64,000 nucleotides of DNA from Thermococcus radiotolerans (GTDB taxonomy: Archaea; Methanobacteriota_B; Thermococci; Thermococcales; Thermococcaceae): NCBI RefSeq assembly GCF_002214565.1, contig NZ_CP015106.1, positions 992,001-1,056,000 on the forward strand. Reading direction: 5' to 3'. Positions 1 through 8,070 of the stretch are shown here, piece after piece (within the stretch, counting starts at the first letter, position 1; each line of letters opens with the position of its first letter). Made by a program: the position numbers and the translations under genes. The notes under the pieces were generated by a model, which was not told the DNA's origin, did not search any database, and saw only the letters and a program-made list of their open reading frames with translations.

Positions 1-258
1 CTTCCAGGGGAGCATTCCCCTGACGGTTCTCCTGACTATCTCGTCACTCCTCTTCGGATAGAACGGACCCTTCCTCGGGTTGGTCCTGGTTCTCAGCTCG
101 GTTCTCTGCTTGTACTTGGCGAAGATGTCCTCGCGGTTTCCGGTGATGATGGCCTTGTCAGCGTTGACTATGACGACTTCCTCGCCCTCGAGGAGCATCT
201 TGGCAACCTTCGAGGCGAGCCTTCCGAGTATGAGTCCTTCAGCGTTAATTATCCTCAT
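1..258 (-). CDS. rpl13: Large ribosomal subunit protein uL13 (L13), 3' part outside window
   Basis: Only the first 86 codons lie inside the window; the gene runs off the left edge. The N-terminus reads [20 protein letters not shown] and continues through a [10 protein letters not shown] block, both typical of archaeal uL13, a 50S subunit protein. The ATG at 258 follows the eL18 stop (265-267) by six bases, so the two genes are translationally close and belong to the same alpha-operon transcript. No in-frame stop is seen. uS9, RpoN and RpoK would be expected next beyond the edge in Thermococcales. Confidence 0.95.
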   Translation of the reverse strand, partial: MRIINAEGLILGRLASKVAKMLLEGEEVVIVNADKAIITGNREDIFAKYKQRTELRTRTNPRKGPFYPKRSDEIVRRTVRGMLPWK

Positions 259-264
259 GGCCCA

Positions 265-630
265 TCACTCCATTATGATTACTCCACTACCCTTCGGGTT
301 CCTCTCGATGAGCTCCTCAATAGTGAGGACCTCTCCACCGGCCTCGACTATCTTCTTCTTGGCCGTCTCGCTGAACTTCCAAGCGGCAACGGTGACCTTG
401 TGCTCAAGCTTTCCTGCACCGAGGACGCTTCCCGGGACGATGATGGTGTCGCCCTCCTTGGTGTAGCGGTTGATCCTGCTGATGTTTACTTCAGCCCTCT
501 GCCTCCTGGGCCTCTCAAGGCGCCAGGCTATGTCCTTCCATATCTTAACCCCTTCTTCGTTAGACTTCTTTCTGAGGTAGCGGATGAGCCTCCTCAGGTT
601 GATGTCAGTGGGTCCGGTTCTCTTGACCAT
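265..630 (-). CDS. rpl18e: Large ribosomal subunit protein eL18 (L18e)
   Basis: A 121-residue protein beginning [20 protein letters not shown], the standard archaeal eL18 start; it is a 50S protein shared with eukaryotes. The C-terminal half carries the [21 protein letters not shown] block of the uL15/eL18 fold. An upstream in-frame ATG at 636 sits inside the GGAGGT Shine-Dalgarno, whereas the ATG at 630 is spaced correctly from it, so 630 is taken. It lies between tRNA-Leu and uL13 in the alpha operon. Confidence 0.95.
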   Translation of the reverse strand: MVKRTGPTDINLRRLIRYLRKKSNEEGVKIWKDIAWRLERPRRQRAEVNISRINRYTKEGDTIIVPGSVLGAGKLEHKVTVAAWKFSETAKKKIVEAGGEVLTIEELIERNPKGSGVIIME

Positions 631-698
631 GAACATACCTCCTTAACGCTCTCTCGCAGGTGGGAAACCGACAGGTCCAACGGGGTGAGCGTAAATAC

Positions 699-786
699 TG
701 GTGCGGGGGCGGGGATTTGAACCCCGGAACCCCTACGGGACGGGACCCTGAATCCCGCGCCTTTGACCAGGCTCGGCAACCCCCGC
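699..786 (-). tRNA. tRNA-Leu (anticodon CAG)
   Basis: Read on the minus strand, a 7-bp acceptor stem (GCGGGGG/CCCCCGC) encloses a D arm, an anticodon stem CGGGA/TCCCG with loop TTCAGGG (anticodon CAG), a class II long variable arm and a T arm with GGTTCAAATCC. Discriminator A and an encoded CCA end at 699. No intron is visible. Its 5' end lies one base after the rpoD stop codon, so it must be cut out of the ribosomal/RNA polymerase transcript. Confidence 0.96.
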
Positions 787-787
787 G

Positions 788-1573
788 TCAGTCGGACGCT
801 AATTTATGGAGTTCGCTTATAAATCTATCGCTCTTCCTCATGAGGATTTTGAGGGCTATGGCCACGATTTCCTCAACGGGGAGCTCTCCGTTGGTCTCCA
901 CGGTAAACACGAACGCCCCGGGAACTACCTCTTCCCGTATCTTATCACCTTGGTAGGCCTCGAACTTTCTCGGCAGGTAGAAGGCCTTGGTGGTCGTGAT
1001 GATGAACTCCTCCTCGGTCTCCTCGACCGGAAGGCCGCGCCTCTCGGCGAGCTTCTTAAGCTCCTCCCAGTCGGGAATCTCCTTGCTCACGTGAATCTTC
1101 GTCAGGTACTTGTAGTAGACGAAGCCGGGCTGCCACTTGGCGTGATCCCTGCCGCGGCCGAGCTTGGCGTAGGCGTTGAGCGTAAGCCTCTGCCCCTCCG
1201 CGAGCTTGACTATCGGTATGTCAGGGTTGGCGGGCTTGACGCCCTCATCGTCGCTCTTGAGGTCACCGGAGTAAACCATTCCCGGCCCTTCAGCCTCAAG
1301 GGAGAGCGTGACGGTGTAGTCGTCGAGCTCAAGGGCATCCAGCGAGAATCTCTCAACCGGGGTGGTGAGCGGAATCATCGCCAGCCTGTGGGCGATTATC
1401 TCGTCAAAAAGGGCTGAATCGTTCTCGAAGAACTCGACCTCGTCAACGGCGAAGGTGGGAACCTCGGCAAGGATGGTTCTCCTCAGGGCGTTGGCGAAGG
1501 GAACGTCAACTCCCTCGACGAGGAACTTAATCGAGTCCTCCCTTTTCTCAAGAATCTGAAACTTTGGCTCCAT
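788..1573 (-). CDS. rpoD: DNA-directed RNA polymerase subunit D (Rpo3)
   Basis: A 261-residue homologue of the bacterial alpha N-terminal domain; with subunit L it forms the assembly platform of archaeal RNA polymerase. The sequence begins [17 protein letters not shown] and has the conserved [21 protein letters not shown] dimerisation segment. There is no cysteine in the whole protein, so the Fe-S cluster found in Rpo3 of some archaea cannot form here. In-frame ATGs at 1579 and 1585 lie in or before the GGTGAT Shine-Dalgarno; the ATG at 1573 is properly spaced. It lies between uS11 and tRNA-Leu. Confidence 0.96.
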   Translation of the reverse strand: MEPKFQILEKREDSIKFLVEGVDVPFANALRRTILAEVPTFAVDEVEFFENDSALFDEIIAHRLAMIPLTTPVERFSLDALELDDYTVTLSLEAEGPGMVYSGDLKSDDEGVKPANPDIPIVKLAEGQRLTLNAYAKLGRGRDHAKWQPGFVYYKYLTKIHVSKEIPDWEELKKLAERRGLPVEETEEEFIITTTKAFYLPRKFEAYQGDKIREEVVPGAFVFTVETNGELPVEEIVAIALKILMRKSDRFISELHKLASD

Positions 1574-1603
1574 CGGCATCACCAAAAAAGAAGTTGTTGG
1601 GGG

Positions 1604-2026
1604 TCAGACGCGCCTGCCCCTTCTTCCGCCCTTCGGCCTGGTGCCGTCGTGCGGAATCGGAGTGACGTCCTCAACCCTTCCTATCCTCAGACCGGCCCTA
1701 GCGAGCGCACGTATGGCTGCCTGGGCACCCGGTCCGGGGCTCTTGCTCCTGCTTCCACCGGGGGCGCGAACCTTGATGTGAACGCCGACGAAGCCCTTCT
1801 CCATGGCCTCCTCGGCGGCCCTTCTGGCGGCAATCATGGCCGCGTACGGGGAGGGCTCGTCCCTGTCTGCCTTGACGACCATACCACCGCTCCACCTGCT
1901 GACGGTCTCGGCCCCGGTGAGGTCGGTGATGTGGATGATGGTGTTGTTGTAGGAGGAGTAGATGTGGGCAACTCCCCACTTCTCCTTCTTCTTAAGGTTA
2001 ACCTGCTGCTGAACTTCCTCACTCAT
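1604..2026 (-). CDS. rps11: Small ribosomal subunit protein uS11
   Basis: A 140-residue 30S platform protein. It shows the uS11 signature blocks [43 protein letters not shown] and the C-terminal [20 protein letters not shown]. The ATG at 2026 follows GGTGAGG and overlaps the uS4 stop by four bases (ATGA), indicating coupled translation in the alpha operon. Confidence 0.97.
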   Translation of the reverse strand: MSEEVQQQVNLKKKEKWGVAHIYSSYNNTIIHITDLTGAETVSRWSGGMVVKADRDEPSPYAAMIAARRAAEEAMEKGFVGVHIKVRAPGGSRSKSPGPGAQAAIRALARAGLRIGRVEDVTPIPHDGTRPKGGRRGRRV

Positions 2027-2565
2027 GAGGCCTCACCCTGCTTAGCCTGTTCAATAACCATCCTCTCGGGGTGGCTCTCCTTCGCGAAAGGAGAGGTCTT
2101 CGAGTAGGTTATGGCGTCTTCCTCCTCCCTGAGGACGAGGTATCCCGGGGAGCGGATGATCTGTCCGTTGACCTCGATGTGGCCGTGGACTATGAGCTGC
2201 CTGGCCTGCCTGATGGTCCTGGCGAGGCCCTTCTTGTAGACGAGGGTCTGAAGGCGCCTGTCGAGGACGTCCTCAACGGTGAGTGAGAGAACGTCATCCA
2301 GGACGGCATCGGCCGGAAGGAGGCCAAGCCTGTTGAGCCTCTGGAGGAGCTGAACCCTCTCGACCTCTGCCTGCTTGCCGCGGGCAGCTAGTAGGCGCCT
2401 GGCCCTACGCCTGAACTCCTTGAGCTGGGTCTCGTGGCGCCAGAGCTCCTTCTTGTTCTTGAGGGCGTACTTCCTCATGAGGACTCTCTCGCGGTCGAGC
2501 CTCTCCTTAATCCAGGGGTGAGAGGGAGTCTCGTACCTCTTCCTCTGCCTCTTAGGGTCTCCCAT
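2023..2565 (-). CDS. rps4: Small ribosomal subunit protein uS4
   Basis: A 180-residue archaeal uS4, a primary 16S rRNA binder. It starts [18 protein letters not shown] and contains an S4 RNA-binding domain at about residues 105-165 ([20 protein letters not shown] and [11 protein letters not shown]). The ATG at 2565 is preceded by GAGGTGG with 5-nt spacing. It is the second gene after uS13 and overlaps uS11 by four bases. Confidence 0.97.
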   Translation of the reverse strand: MGDPKRQRKRYETPSHPWIKERLDRERVLMRKYALKNKKELWRHETQLKEFRRRARRLLAARGKQAEVERVQLLQRLNRLGLLPADAVLDDVLSLTVEDVLDRRLQTLVYKKGLARTIRQARQLIVHGHIEVNGQIIRSPGYLVLREEEDAITYSKTSPFAKESHPERMVIEQAKQGEAS

Positions 2566-2575
2566 CTAAACCACC

Positions 2576-3025
2576 TCACTTCTTCTTCCTTCTCACGCCA
2601 ATGGTCGAGCCGTGCCTGAAGTTCGACCTGGTCCTCTGTCCGCGGAGCGGAAGGCCGAGCTCGTGCCTTATGCCGCGGTAAGCGCGTATTCTCCTGAGTC
2701 TGTTGACATCCTCACGCCAGGCCATGACGAGCTTGGCGGTGATGAGGTGCATGTCCTTGCCAGTCTCGTAGTCCTTCGGCCTGTTGACTGCCCATGCGGG
2801 TATACCGTGGGCGATCGGGTCTTCGAGCACCTTCTCAATCTTCTTGACCTGCTCGTCGGTGAGGTAACCGGTCTTCATGTACGGGTCGATTCCTGCAACC
2901 CTGAGCACCATCGTAGCGAAGTTTATGCCTATACCCCTAATGCCCGTAAGGGCCCATCTCAACTGCTTATTTCCGTCCAAATCAACTCCCGCTACACGGA
3001 CGATGTGTCTGAAGTTGTCCGTCAT
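2576..3025 (-). CDS. rps13: Small ribosomal subunit protein uS13
   Basis: A 149-residue 30S head protein with the uS13 N-terminus ([20 protein letters not shown]), a helix-two-turn-helix region ([12 protein letters not shown]) and the basic C-terminus [28 protein letters not shown] precedes the ATG at 3025 by eight bases. It is the first protein gene of the alpha operon downstream of tRNA-Ser. Confidence 0.97.
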   Translation of the reverse strand: MTDNFRHIVRVAGVDLDGNKQLRWALTGIRGIGINFATMVLRVAGIDPYMKTGYLTDEQVKKIEKVLEDPIAHGIPAWAVNRPKDYETGKDMHLITAKLVMAWREDVNRLRRIRAYRGIRHELGLPLRGQRTRSNFRHGSTIGVRRKKK

Positions 3026-3064
3026 TACGAATACACCTCCATCTCAATCCTTCATAGAGGATTT

Positions 3065-3151
3065 TGGCGCCGGGACGGGGATTTGAACCCCGGTGTCCAA
3101 GCGGACACGGGCTCTCAAGGCCCGCGCCATCCCAGGCTAGGCGATCCCGGC
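3065..3151 (-). tRNA. tRNA-Ser (anticodon TGA)
   Basis: On the minus strand the acceptor stem GCCGGGA/TCCCGGC, anticodon stem CGGGC/GCCCG with loop CTTGAGA (anticodon TGA), a long variable arm and a GGTTCAAATCC T loop identify a class II tRNA-Ser. Discriminator G and CCA are encoded (3065-3068). Its first 15 bases are also the last codons and TAG stop of the upstream methyltransferase, and uS13 begins about 40 nt beyond its 3' end, so it is embedded in a protein-coding transcript. Confidence 0.96.
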
Positions 3152-3724
3152 ATACACGCGGTAGCCGCTCCCCTTCGCCAGCTCTCTCACTTCGGTGAAG
3201 TGGTCATCCATTAGAGCCTTAATATACTTTGCCCCCTGCTTCGTCTTAATTACCAGTTGCAGGAGGCCTCCATCGTTGAGATGCCGGGGAGCGTTTATAA
3301 CTATTTCCCTCAGCACTTCCTTTCCCGCGTGCACCGGGGGGTTAGTGATGATTGCGTCGAACTTTTCGCCCCTAACGGGTTCGTAGAGGCTTCCCCATCT
3401 CACCTCGGCGTTTCTAACGCCGTTGATTTTTAAATTTTTCCTCGCCATCTTCACGGCCCTTCTGTTCACGTCGGTCATGACGACGTAGTCCACGAAGCGC
3501 GATGCAACGATTCCTACCGCCCCGTAGCCGCAGCCCAGATCGAGGATGCGCCAGCCCTTGTCAAGTATCATGCTCTCTATGAGCAGTTCGGTTCCCCTAT
3601 CAAGCTTCCCGAAGGAAAAGACCCCACTGGCGGTTATGAACTTGAAACACTGTCCCCTAAGGCAGACCTCTATGGTCCTCGTCTTCAGAGGGACGTTGGG
3701 CTCCTCGGAGTAGTAGTGGCTCAT
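3137..3724 (-). CDS. Class I SAM-dependent methyltransferase, RsmC/MJ0882-like
   Basis: A 195-residue Rossmann methyltransferase. Motif I is ILDLGCGYGAVGI, the acidic ribose-binding residue is in VMTDVNRRAV, and motif IV is IITNPPVHAGK, the NPPxH form found in RsmC-type guanine-N2 RNA methyltransferases; the substrate here is not known. The ATG at 3724 is 25 bp from the centre of a TATA box (3746-3753) and has no Shine-Dalgarno, so the message is probably leaderless. The stop codon (3137-3139) lies inside tRNA-Ser. The neighbours suggest a role in ribosome or tRNA modification. Confidence 0.85.
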   Translation of the reverse strand: MSHYYSEEPNVPLKTRTIEVCLRGQCFKFITASGVFSFGKLDRGTELLIESMILDKGWRILDLGCGYGAVGIVASRFVDYVVMTDVNRRAVKMARKNLKINGVRNAEVRWGSLYEPVRGEKFDAIITNPPVHAGKEVLREIVINAPRHLNDGGLLQLVIKTKQGAKYIKALMDDHFTEVRELAKGSGYRVYAGIA

Positions 3725-3745
3725 GTGCGGTGGTTCGTTGAGGGG

Positions 3746-3753
3746 TTTATAAA
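3746..3753 (-). promoter_or_regulatory. TATA box of the methyltransferase/alpha operon
   Basis: TTTATAAA on the minus strand, centred about 25 bp upstream of the methyltransferase ATG at 3724. It overlaps the TAA stop of the preceding membrane-protein gene. The spacing predicts transcription starting at or next to the ATG. This is inferred from sequence alone. Confidence 0.6.
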
Positions 3754-4442
3754 GATGAACCCCCGGCCAAACGCCAGAGGGTGTCCCCAACCACGGCCCC
3801 AGCGAGCATGAAGGTCGCTCCGAGTGCCATAACGATTAGGACCTTCCTAACCCCCAGCGGTGCCGGACTATCCGTCCCCGGAGTATAAGCCGACAGTATC
3901 ATGCCGTAGAGGCCCATCGCACCCCCGCCGAGCAGCACCAAACTGCTCCAGGCACCGTTCAGGACTATCTCAACGAAGAATCCAAAGAGCGCTCCAAAGA
4001 GGAAGAACTCACCGCGCGACATCGGCGCCATACGATGAGCCAGGTAAAGCCCCGTTCCAATCCCCATGAAGACCGGAACGGCTATCGTCAGGTCGTGCGC
4101 TAGGCTCGTCGCTTTTCCACCTAGGCCGCCGCCGTTCAGGGTCACTAGGGTTTCCTCAAACAGGGCCATCAGAAGAACGGCAAGGAGATACGTGAAACTT
4201 GGATGGTCCTCAAACCACTCCGATTTTCCAAAAACCTTAGGTAAAGCCACCGCCACGAGCCACATGAGGAGGAGTATCCCCGAGCTGAGAACGTTTCTTG
4301 GGGAGTGCTCAAGAAGGCCGAGGAGCAGAAAGAGCAGAACATCGAGCCAAAACCAGAGGAGGACAAACCTCACGGAAAGCCGTACCCCTCGAGTCTCAAC
4401 CGGGGAAGAAAAGACATCGAGAAAGTGAAAAAGCCGGGACAA
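3747..4442 (-). CDS. Unrecognised polytopic membrane protein
   Basis: A 231-residue protein I cannot assign to a family. It has about six hydrophobic segments, for example FVLLWFWLDVLLFLLLGLL near the N-terminus and VLIVMALGATFMLAGAVVGD near the C-terminus. No ATG is available: the best start is TTG at 4442, five bases after GGTGA, which overlaps the Cbf5 stop (4448-4450); GTG codons at 4454 and 4451 are alternatives. It is tightly coupled behind cbf5, and its stop overlaps the next promoter. Confidence 0.7.
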   Translation of the reverse strand: MSRLFHFLDVFSSPVETRGVRLSVRFVLLWFWLDVLLFLLLGLLEHSPRNVLSSGILLLMWLVAVALPKVFGKSEWFEDHPSFTYLLAVLLMALFEETLVTLNGGGLGGKATSLAHDLTIAVPVFMGIGTGLYLAHRMAPMSRGEFFLFGALFGFFVEIVLNGAWSSLVLLGGGAMGLYGMILSAYTPGTDSPAPLGVRKVLIVMALGATFMLAGAVVGDTLWRLAGGSSL

Positions 4443-4447
4443 GTGCC

Positions 4448-5452
4448 TCACCACAGCTTCGGATACCAGTCCCTCGGCATGAAGACCTTGTCCACGTCGA
4501 CCGCTATTCCCTTGCTCCGCTGGAGCATCTCGCCGCTCGTCATAGTGGCCTTTCCGAGGGCAACCAGCTCATCTTTAAGGGTCATGACGGCGACGAGGTC
4601 ACCCTTCTTGATGCCCTTGTTGAGCTTCACTATTCCCGGAACGGCCAGATCGGCGCCGTAGGTTACGGCGGCAACGGCAGAGTCCCTAATCCACACCTTG
4701 GGGAGATGCTCAACGGCTTTCTCCATCGGCTGGATGGCCTTCCTGAAGTACTCTTCGATGCCGTCGTCCTTCCAGAAGTGGTAGTAGTCTATGAGGTCGT
4801 GGAGCGTCACGAGGGTTTCGTCCTCCTTGAAGGGACCGCTCCTCGTCCTCCTCAGCTCGGCCATGTGCGCTCCAACGCCCAAGGCAAGGCCAATGTGGTG
4901 GATGAGTGACCTTATGTAGGTTCCGGCCTCGACCCCAACGCGGAAGAGAACGTCCTTTCCATCTATCTCCAGGATCTCGATATAGTAGACCTTTCTCGTC
5001 CTCAGCCTTCTCTTGACCGCGCTCCTAAGGGGCGGCCTCTGGATTATCTCACCCTCGAATTCCTTCATAACCGCGCGGATTTTGTTCTCCGGAACGTCAC
5101 CGTGGAGGTGCATCAACGCGACGTACTCCTTTCCAGCAGGCAGGAGGGCCTGGACGACCCTCGTTGCCCTCTCAAGCGCCACCGGCAAAACGCCGCTGAC
5201 CTTTGGGTCGAGGGTTCCGCCGTGGCCGGCCTTGTTCAGGTTGAACAGCCTCTTGATCCATGCAACTACCTCGTGGCTCGTCGGCCCTGGGGGCTTGTCG
5301 AGGTTTATTATCCCGAACTGCATGTGCATCTCCATAGGCCTCTTCTCCGGCGGAAAGCCCCACTTCGGATTAGTTTCGGCCTTCTCGTCCTTAACCAGAA
5401 CCTCTCGCTTTATGTCAGCGGGAAGGATCCTCCTCACTTCGTCCCTCGCCAT
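4448..5452 (-). CDS. cbf5: tRNA/rRNA pseudouridine synthase Cbf5 (TruB family)
   Basis: A 334-residue catalytic subunit of H/ACA ribonucleoprotein, which isomerises uridine in rRNA guided by H/ACA sRNA and also acts on tRNA U55. The catalytic aspartate is Asp82 in HGGTLDPKVSG; the GTYIRSLIHHIGLALG block and a C-terminal PUA domain (about residues 250-330) follow. The N-terminus MARDEVRRILPADIK matches Pyrococcus Cbf5, and the ATG at 5452 is spaced from GGGTGAT, so in-frame ATGs at 5458 and 5461 are rejected. A TATA box lies at 5498-5505. Confidence 0.96.
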   Translation of the reverse strand: MARDEVRRILPADIKREVLVKDEKAETNPKWGFPPEKRPMEMHMQFGIINLDKPPGPTSHEVVAWIKRLFNLNKAGHGGTLDPKVSGVLPVALERATRVVQALLPAGKEYVALMHLHGDVPENKIRAVMKEFEGEIIQRPPLRSAVKRRLRTRKVYYIEILEIDGKDVLFRVGVEAGTYIRSLIHHIGLALGVGAHMAELRRTRSGPFKEDETLVTLHDLIDYYHFWKDDGIEEYFRKAIQPMEKAVEHLPKVWIRDSAVAAVTYGADLAVPGIVKLNKGIKKGDLVAVMTLKDELVALGKATMTSGEMLQRSKGIAVDVDKVFMPRDWYPKLW

Positions 5453-5457
5453 GAACA

Positions 5458-5637
5458 TCACCCGATGAGCGTTATCGCCCTAAGTTTGGAATAGCGCCTT
5501 ATAAACCTGAGCTTAGTATTTGAACCGGTAGGTAAATACCGAGCAATCCCTATAACGTGGTATCCATTCCCTACAAATCCCTCGACGAGAAGCCTCCCAA
5601 TATTGCCAGTGGCACCGGTAACGAGTGCCGTTCTCAT
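5458..5637 (-). pseudogene. Truncated NAD(P)-dependent epimerase/SDR-like remnant
   Basis: A 59-codon reading frame starting MRTALVTGATGNIGRLLVEG. This is the beta1-loop-alpha1 dinucleotide-binding unit (TGATGNIG) of extended short-chain dehydrogenases or NmrA-like proteins, normally 200-300 residues long. It keeps a Shine-Dalgarno (CGGTGG) and an upstream TATA-like TTTTAAG near 5665. After about 38 residues the sequence becomes unrelated and terminates inside the cbf5 leader. I read it as the 5' end of a deleted gene; expression as a short peptide cannot be excluded. Confidence 0.6.
5498..5505 (-). promoter_or_regulatory. TATA box of cbf5
   Basis: TTTATAAG on the minus strand, predicting transcription near 5477 and a leader of about 25 nt with GGGTGAT before the cbf5 ATG. 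It lies inside the truncated SDR reading frame, so promoter and remnant share the same DNA. Confidence 0.6.
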
Positions 5638-5712
5638 GCAACCACCGGGAGAAATTCGAAAAGCGACTTAAAAGCGTTGAGAAGTAAGAAGAGGCCAGAA
5701 GGCCTCGACAAT

Positions 5713-5964
5713 TCACTCGAGGCTGATTCCAGCCTGCTCAAGGGCGGCCTTGACGGCCTCGTCGTCGGCACCGCGCTCGATGCTGACCTTCTCCGGAAGG
5801 GGCTCGAGGTGCTTGACGTTCATCCTCCTGCGCTTGACCTTGTTGAGGCCAGCGCCGGTAACGAGGACGAAGTTCCTGTCGATGACGTCAACGACGACGA
5901 CCTTCTCTCCGGCCCTCCTTCCGGCGATTATAACGGCAAGCCTTCCGACTTCCATAGCTGGCAT
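5713..5964 (-). CDS. rpl14e: Large ribosomal subunit protein eL14 (L14e)
   Basis: An 83-residue KOW-type 50S protein. It starts [19 protein letters not shown] and continues [19 protein letters not shown] and [12 protein letters not shown], matching archaeal eL14 over its whole normal length. The ATG at 5964 follows GGAGGTGG. It lies between cmk and the cbf5 promoter region. Confidence 0.95.
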   Translation of the reverse strand: MPAMEVGRLAVIIAGRRAGEKVVVVDVIDRNFVLVTGAGLNKVKRRRMNVKHLEPLPEKVSIERGADDEAVKAALEQAGISLE

Positions 5965-5977
5965 TCATCCCACCTCC

Positions 5978-6559
5978 TCATCTTTTGTTGCCCGGGTTTG
6001 CACCCGACCCCGCGTCACCGTCGGGGTAAAGGTGGTCGATGGCGGCCTTCACGATCTCGAAGACCCCATCGGGACCCCATTTAGCGGTGTTTATTATCAA
6101 GTCGTAAATCGACTTGTCGTCGATGTCAATTCCATAGAGGTTTAAATACCTTTTCCTGTTGCCCTTCTCACGCTCGGCGATTCCCACGAAGGCCTCCTCG
6201 ACGGAGACCCCCTCACGACGGGCAACTCTCCTGGCGCGCTCCATTATCGGAGCGTCGAGCCATATCTTGAGATCGGCATCCTTGACCATCCAGCCGGCGA
6301 GGCGGCCCTCAATGACGACGTTGCACTCCTTGGCTGCCTCCACCTGCCTCCTGTCAACCTCGCGGTCGATTTCGGGGTGAAGCTCGGCGTACTCCTGGAA
6401 CTCCTCGAGCGACATGCCCATCTCCTTGGCCATCTGGCGGAAGATTAAGCCAGCGTAGATGTGCTTGAACCCGTAGTGCTTGGCCAGGTTCCTGCAGAGC
6501 GTCGTCGTTCCCGAACCTGCCAAACCGCTGACCGTTATGACGAGGCAGCCCTTCGGCAT
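5978..6559 (-). CDS. cmk: Cytidylate kinase (CMP/dCMP kinase)
   Basis: A 193-residue P-loop kinase that phosphorylates CMP and dCMP with ATP in the cytosol. The Walker A motif is SGLAGSGTTTLCRNLAK at about residues 11-27, in the archaeal GSGTTT form. The nucleotide-binding VVIEGRLAGWMV segment and the lid (EREKGNRKRYLNLYGIDIDD) follow. The ATG at 6559 is preceded by AAGGTGT. The placement between eL34 and eL14 is the usual one in Thermococcales. Confidence 0.94.
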   Translation of the reverse strand: MPKGCLVITVSGLAGSGTTTLCRNLAKHYGFKHIYAGLIFRQMAKEMGMSLEEFQEYAELHPEIDREVDRRQVEAAKECNVVIEGRLAGWMVKDADLKIWLDAPIMERARRVARREGVSVEEAFVGIAEREKGNRKRYLNLYGIDIDDKSIYDLIINTAKWGPDGVFEIVKAAIDHLYPDGDAGSGANPGNKR

Positions 6560-6569
6560 GATTACACCT

Positions 6570-6842
6570 TCAGAGGGCTATGCCGGCTCTTACCTGCGCC
6601 TTCATGACCTTCCTCATGCAGCTCGGGCAGAGGTTCGGGTATGGCCTCTCGGGCCTCTTTGCCGTCTTCGGGAGCTTCCTGAGCTCGCTGGGCCTGCCGC
6701 GCGGAACGCCGTTGAGCGGCCTGCCGCACATGGCACAGTGGGCGACCTTGGGCTTTCTGCGCTCGAAGTGTATGACGGTCCTTCCGCCCGGAGTCCTGAC
6801 GTACTTCCTTCTCCATGACCTTGACCTGTACATCGGCTTCAT
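6570..6842 (-). CDS. rpl34e: Large ribosomal subunit protein eL34 (L34e)
   Basis: A 90-residue 50S protein with a zinc ribbon made of CAMC (about residue 36) and CPSC (about residue 74). It begins [21 protein letters not shown] longer frame starting at GTG 6851 would place the start within the GAGGTGA Shine-Dalgarno; the ATG at 6842 is five bases beyond it and is used. Confidence 0.95.
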   Translation of the reverse strand: MKPMYRSRSWRRKYVRTPGGRTVIHFERRKPKVAHCAMCGRPLNGVPRGRPSELRKLPKTAKRPERPYPNLCPSCMRKVMKAQVRAGIAL

Positions 6843-6884
6843 TTCTCTCACCTCGCAACCCCTATTTTCAGAGTGTTTTTAAAT

Positions 6885-7412
6885 TTAACCCATGTCGAGC
6901 AGCTTCCTGAGGATGTAACCGGTTATCATCGACGTCATTATGTACCAGCCGACGTAACCGAGCTCGTTTGCGGGCAGTCCGGAGTGATAGAGCCTGTGGA
7001 ACCAGTCGAAGATGAAGAAGTTGAAGGGCGATTTCACTATGCCAACCTCAACGTACCATCTCCTGAGCCAGCCGAAGAATATCCAGAATATCGGCAGCGT
7101 TAGCAGGGTGACCTTGAACATCTGATCCTTCATGACCTCGCTCTGGAGCTTCATAAGCTCCATCTGCTCCTGCTGGAGCTTTTTGAGCTTCTTTTCGTCC
7201 TTCGCAGCCTGGGCTTCCTTGTACTTCTTCTGGAACTCCTTGCTCTTCTTCTGCAGTCGCTTCATTTTCTCCTGGTCAACCATGATGTAGTTAAGCAGGG
7301 TGAAAAACCCACCTAGGATTATGCCTGCAACGGTAACCACCACTATCGGATGGTGGGCCTGTATCAGGGGCCCAAACAGATTGTCAAGGAAAGCGTATAT
7401 TCCCTCAATCAT
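6885..7412 (-). CDS. EMC3/TMCO1 (DUF106) family membrane insertase-like protein
   Basis: A 175-residue protein of the Oxa1 superfamily. A first hydrophobic segment ([20 protein letters not shown], about 24-43) is followed by a highly charged coiled coil (about 45-95, rich in [13 protein letters not shown]), then two or three C-terminal membrane segments. Family members help insert membrane proteins next to the Sec translocon. The ATG at 7412 overlaps the adkA stop by eight bases, and secY lies upstream, so cotranslation with the secretion genes is likely. Confidence 0.85.
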   Translation of the reverse strand: MIEGIYAFLDNLFGPLIQAHHPIVVVTVAGIILGGFFTLLNYIMVDQEKMKRLQKKSKEFQKKYKEAQAAKDEKKLKKLQQEQMELMKLQSEVMKDQMFKVTLLTLPIFWIFFGWLRRWYVEVGIVKSPFNFFIFDWFHRLYHSGLPANELGYVGWYIMTSMITGYILRKLLDMG

Positions 7413-7995
7413 ACTCTCCCACCGCCAGGTTAAGTACTTCAACAAGCTCATGAACGGCCTCTTCGAGGCCCTTATCCTCATGGTTCTCGATTATCTTGAT
7501 GAGCGCGTTCGAGTGCATGGCGTAGCTCACGGCAGCGGCACGGTTTAAATCCTGGTGCCTCTGTATCTGCTCCTCCGTCTCAACGTCTCTATCGCGCTTC
7601 AGGTCGCGGAGGCGCCTTCCGAGTATCTCGCTCGGTGTGGCCTCGATTATGACTATGAAGTTGGGGTTTATGACCTCAATAACCTCCCTGGGGAAGCCTA
7701 GGAGGTATCCCACCGGCGTCCTTATGGTTGCGTGGGTGTCTATGAGTATCGGCTCGCTCTTGGACATCTCGACTATTCTCCTAGCAGCTTTCATCTGAAG
7801 CTCCTTCTGTATCTCGGGGTTTAATTTCCTCATCTCATCCCTGTGGCTCACAAGCCCAGCCGTAACTGCCTCCTCGAACATCAGGTCGCCGAAGTTGACG
7901 AGCCTGAACCTAACCTTCGTCTTCCTGAGGGCCAGCCGGGTTATGGTGCTCTTTCCCACCCCTGGAATCCCTGTTATCATGACCACAAACGGCAT
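7405..7995 (-). CDS. adkA: Archaeal-type adenylate kinase
   Basis: A 196-residue enzyme interconverting ATP + AMP and 2 ADP, of the trimeric archaeal class rather than the bacterial Adk fold. Walker A is [13 protein letters not shown] at about residues 7-19, and [15 protein letters not shown] is the archaeal AdkA signature. The ATG at 7995 is five bases after GGGTGA; GTG at 8004 lies within the Shine-Dalgarno region. A TATA box at 8040-8046 suggests that transcription restarts here behind secY. Confidence 0.94.
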   Translation of the reverse strand: MPFVVMITGIPGVGKSTITRLALRKTKVRFRLVNFGDLMFEEAVTAGLVSHRDEMRKLNPEIQKELQMKAARRIVEMSKSEPILIDTHATIRTPVGYLLGFPREVIEVINPNFIVIIEATPSEILGRRLRDLKRDRDVETEEQIQRHQDLNRAAAVSYAMHSNALIKIIENHEDKGLEEAVHELVEVLNLAVGEYD

Positions 7996-8039
7996 CACGC
8001 TCACCCAAGGAGGTTTCTGGAAGAAGTAATCGAACCGGG

Positions 8040-8046
8040 TTTAAAA
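8040..8046 (-). promoter_or_regulatory. TATA box of adkA
   Basis: TTTAAA on the minus strand flanked by CTTT, about 48 bp upstream of the adkA ATG, in the 75-bp gap after the secY stop. The same gap has a pyrimidine-rich stretch directly after secY (TTTCTTTTCTTTC on the minus strand), which could act as a weak terminator. Confidence 0.45.
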
Positions 8047-8070
8047 GGTTTTGTGAAAGAAAAGAAAGGC

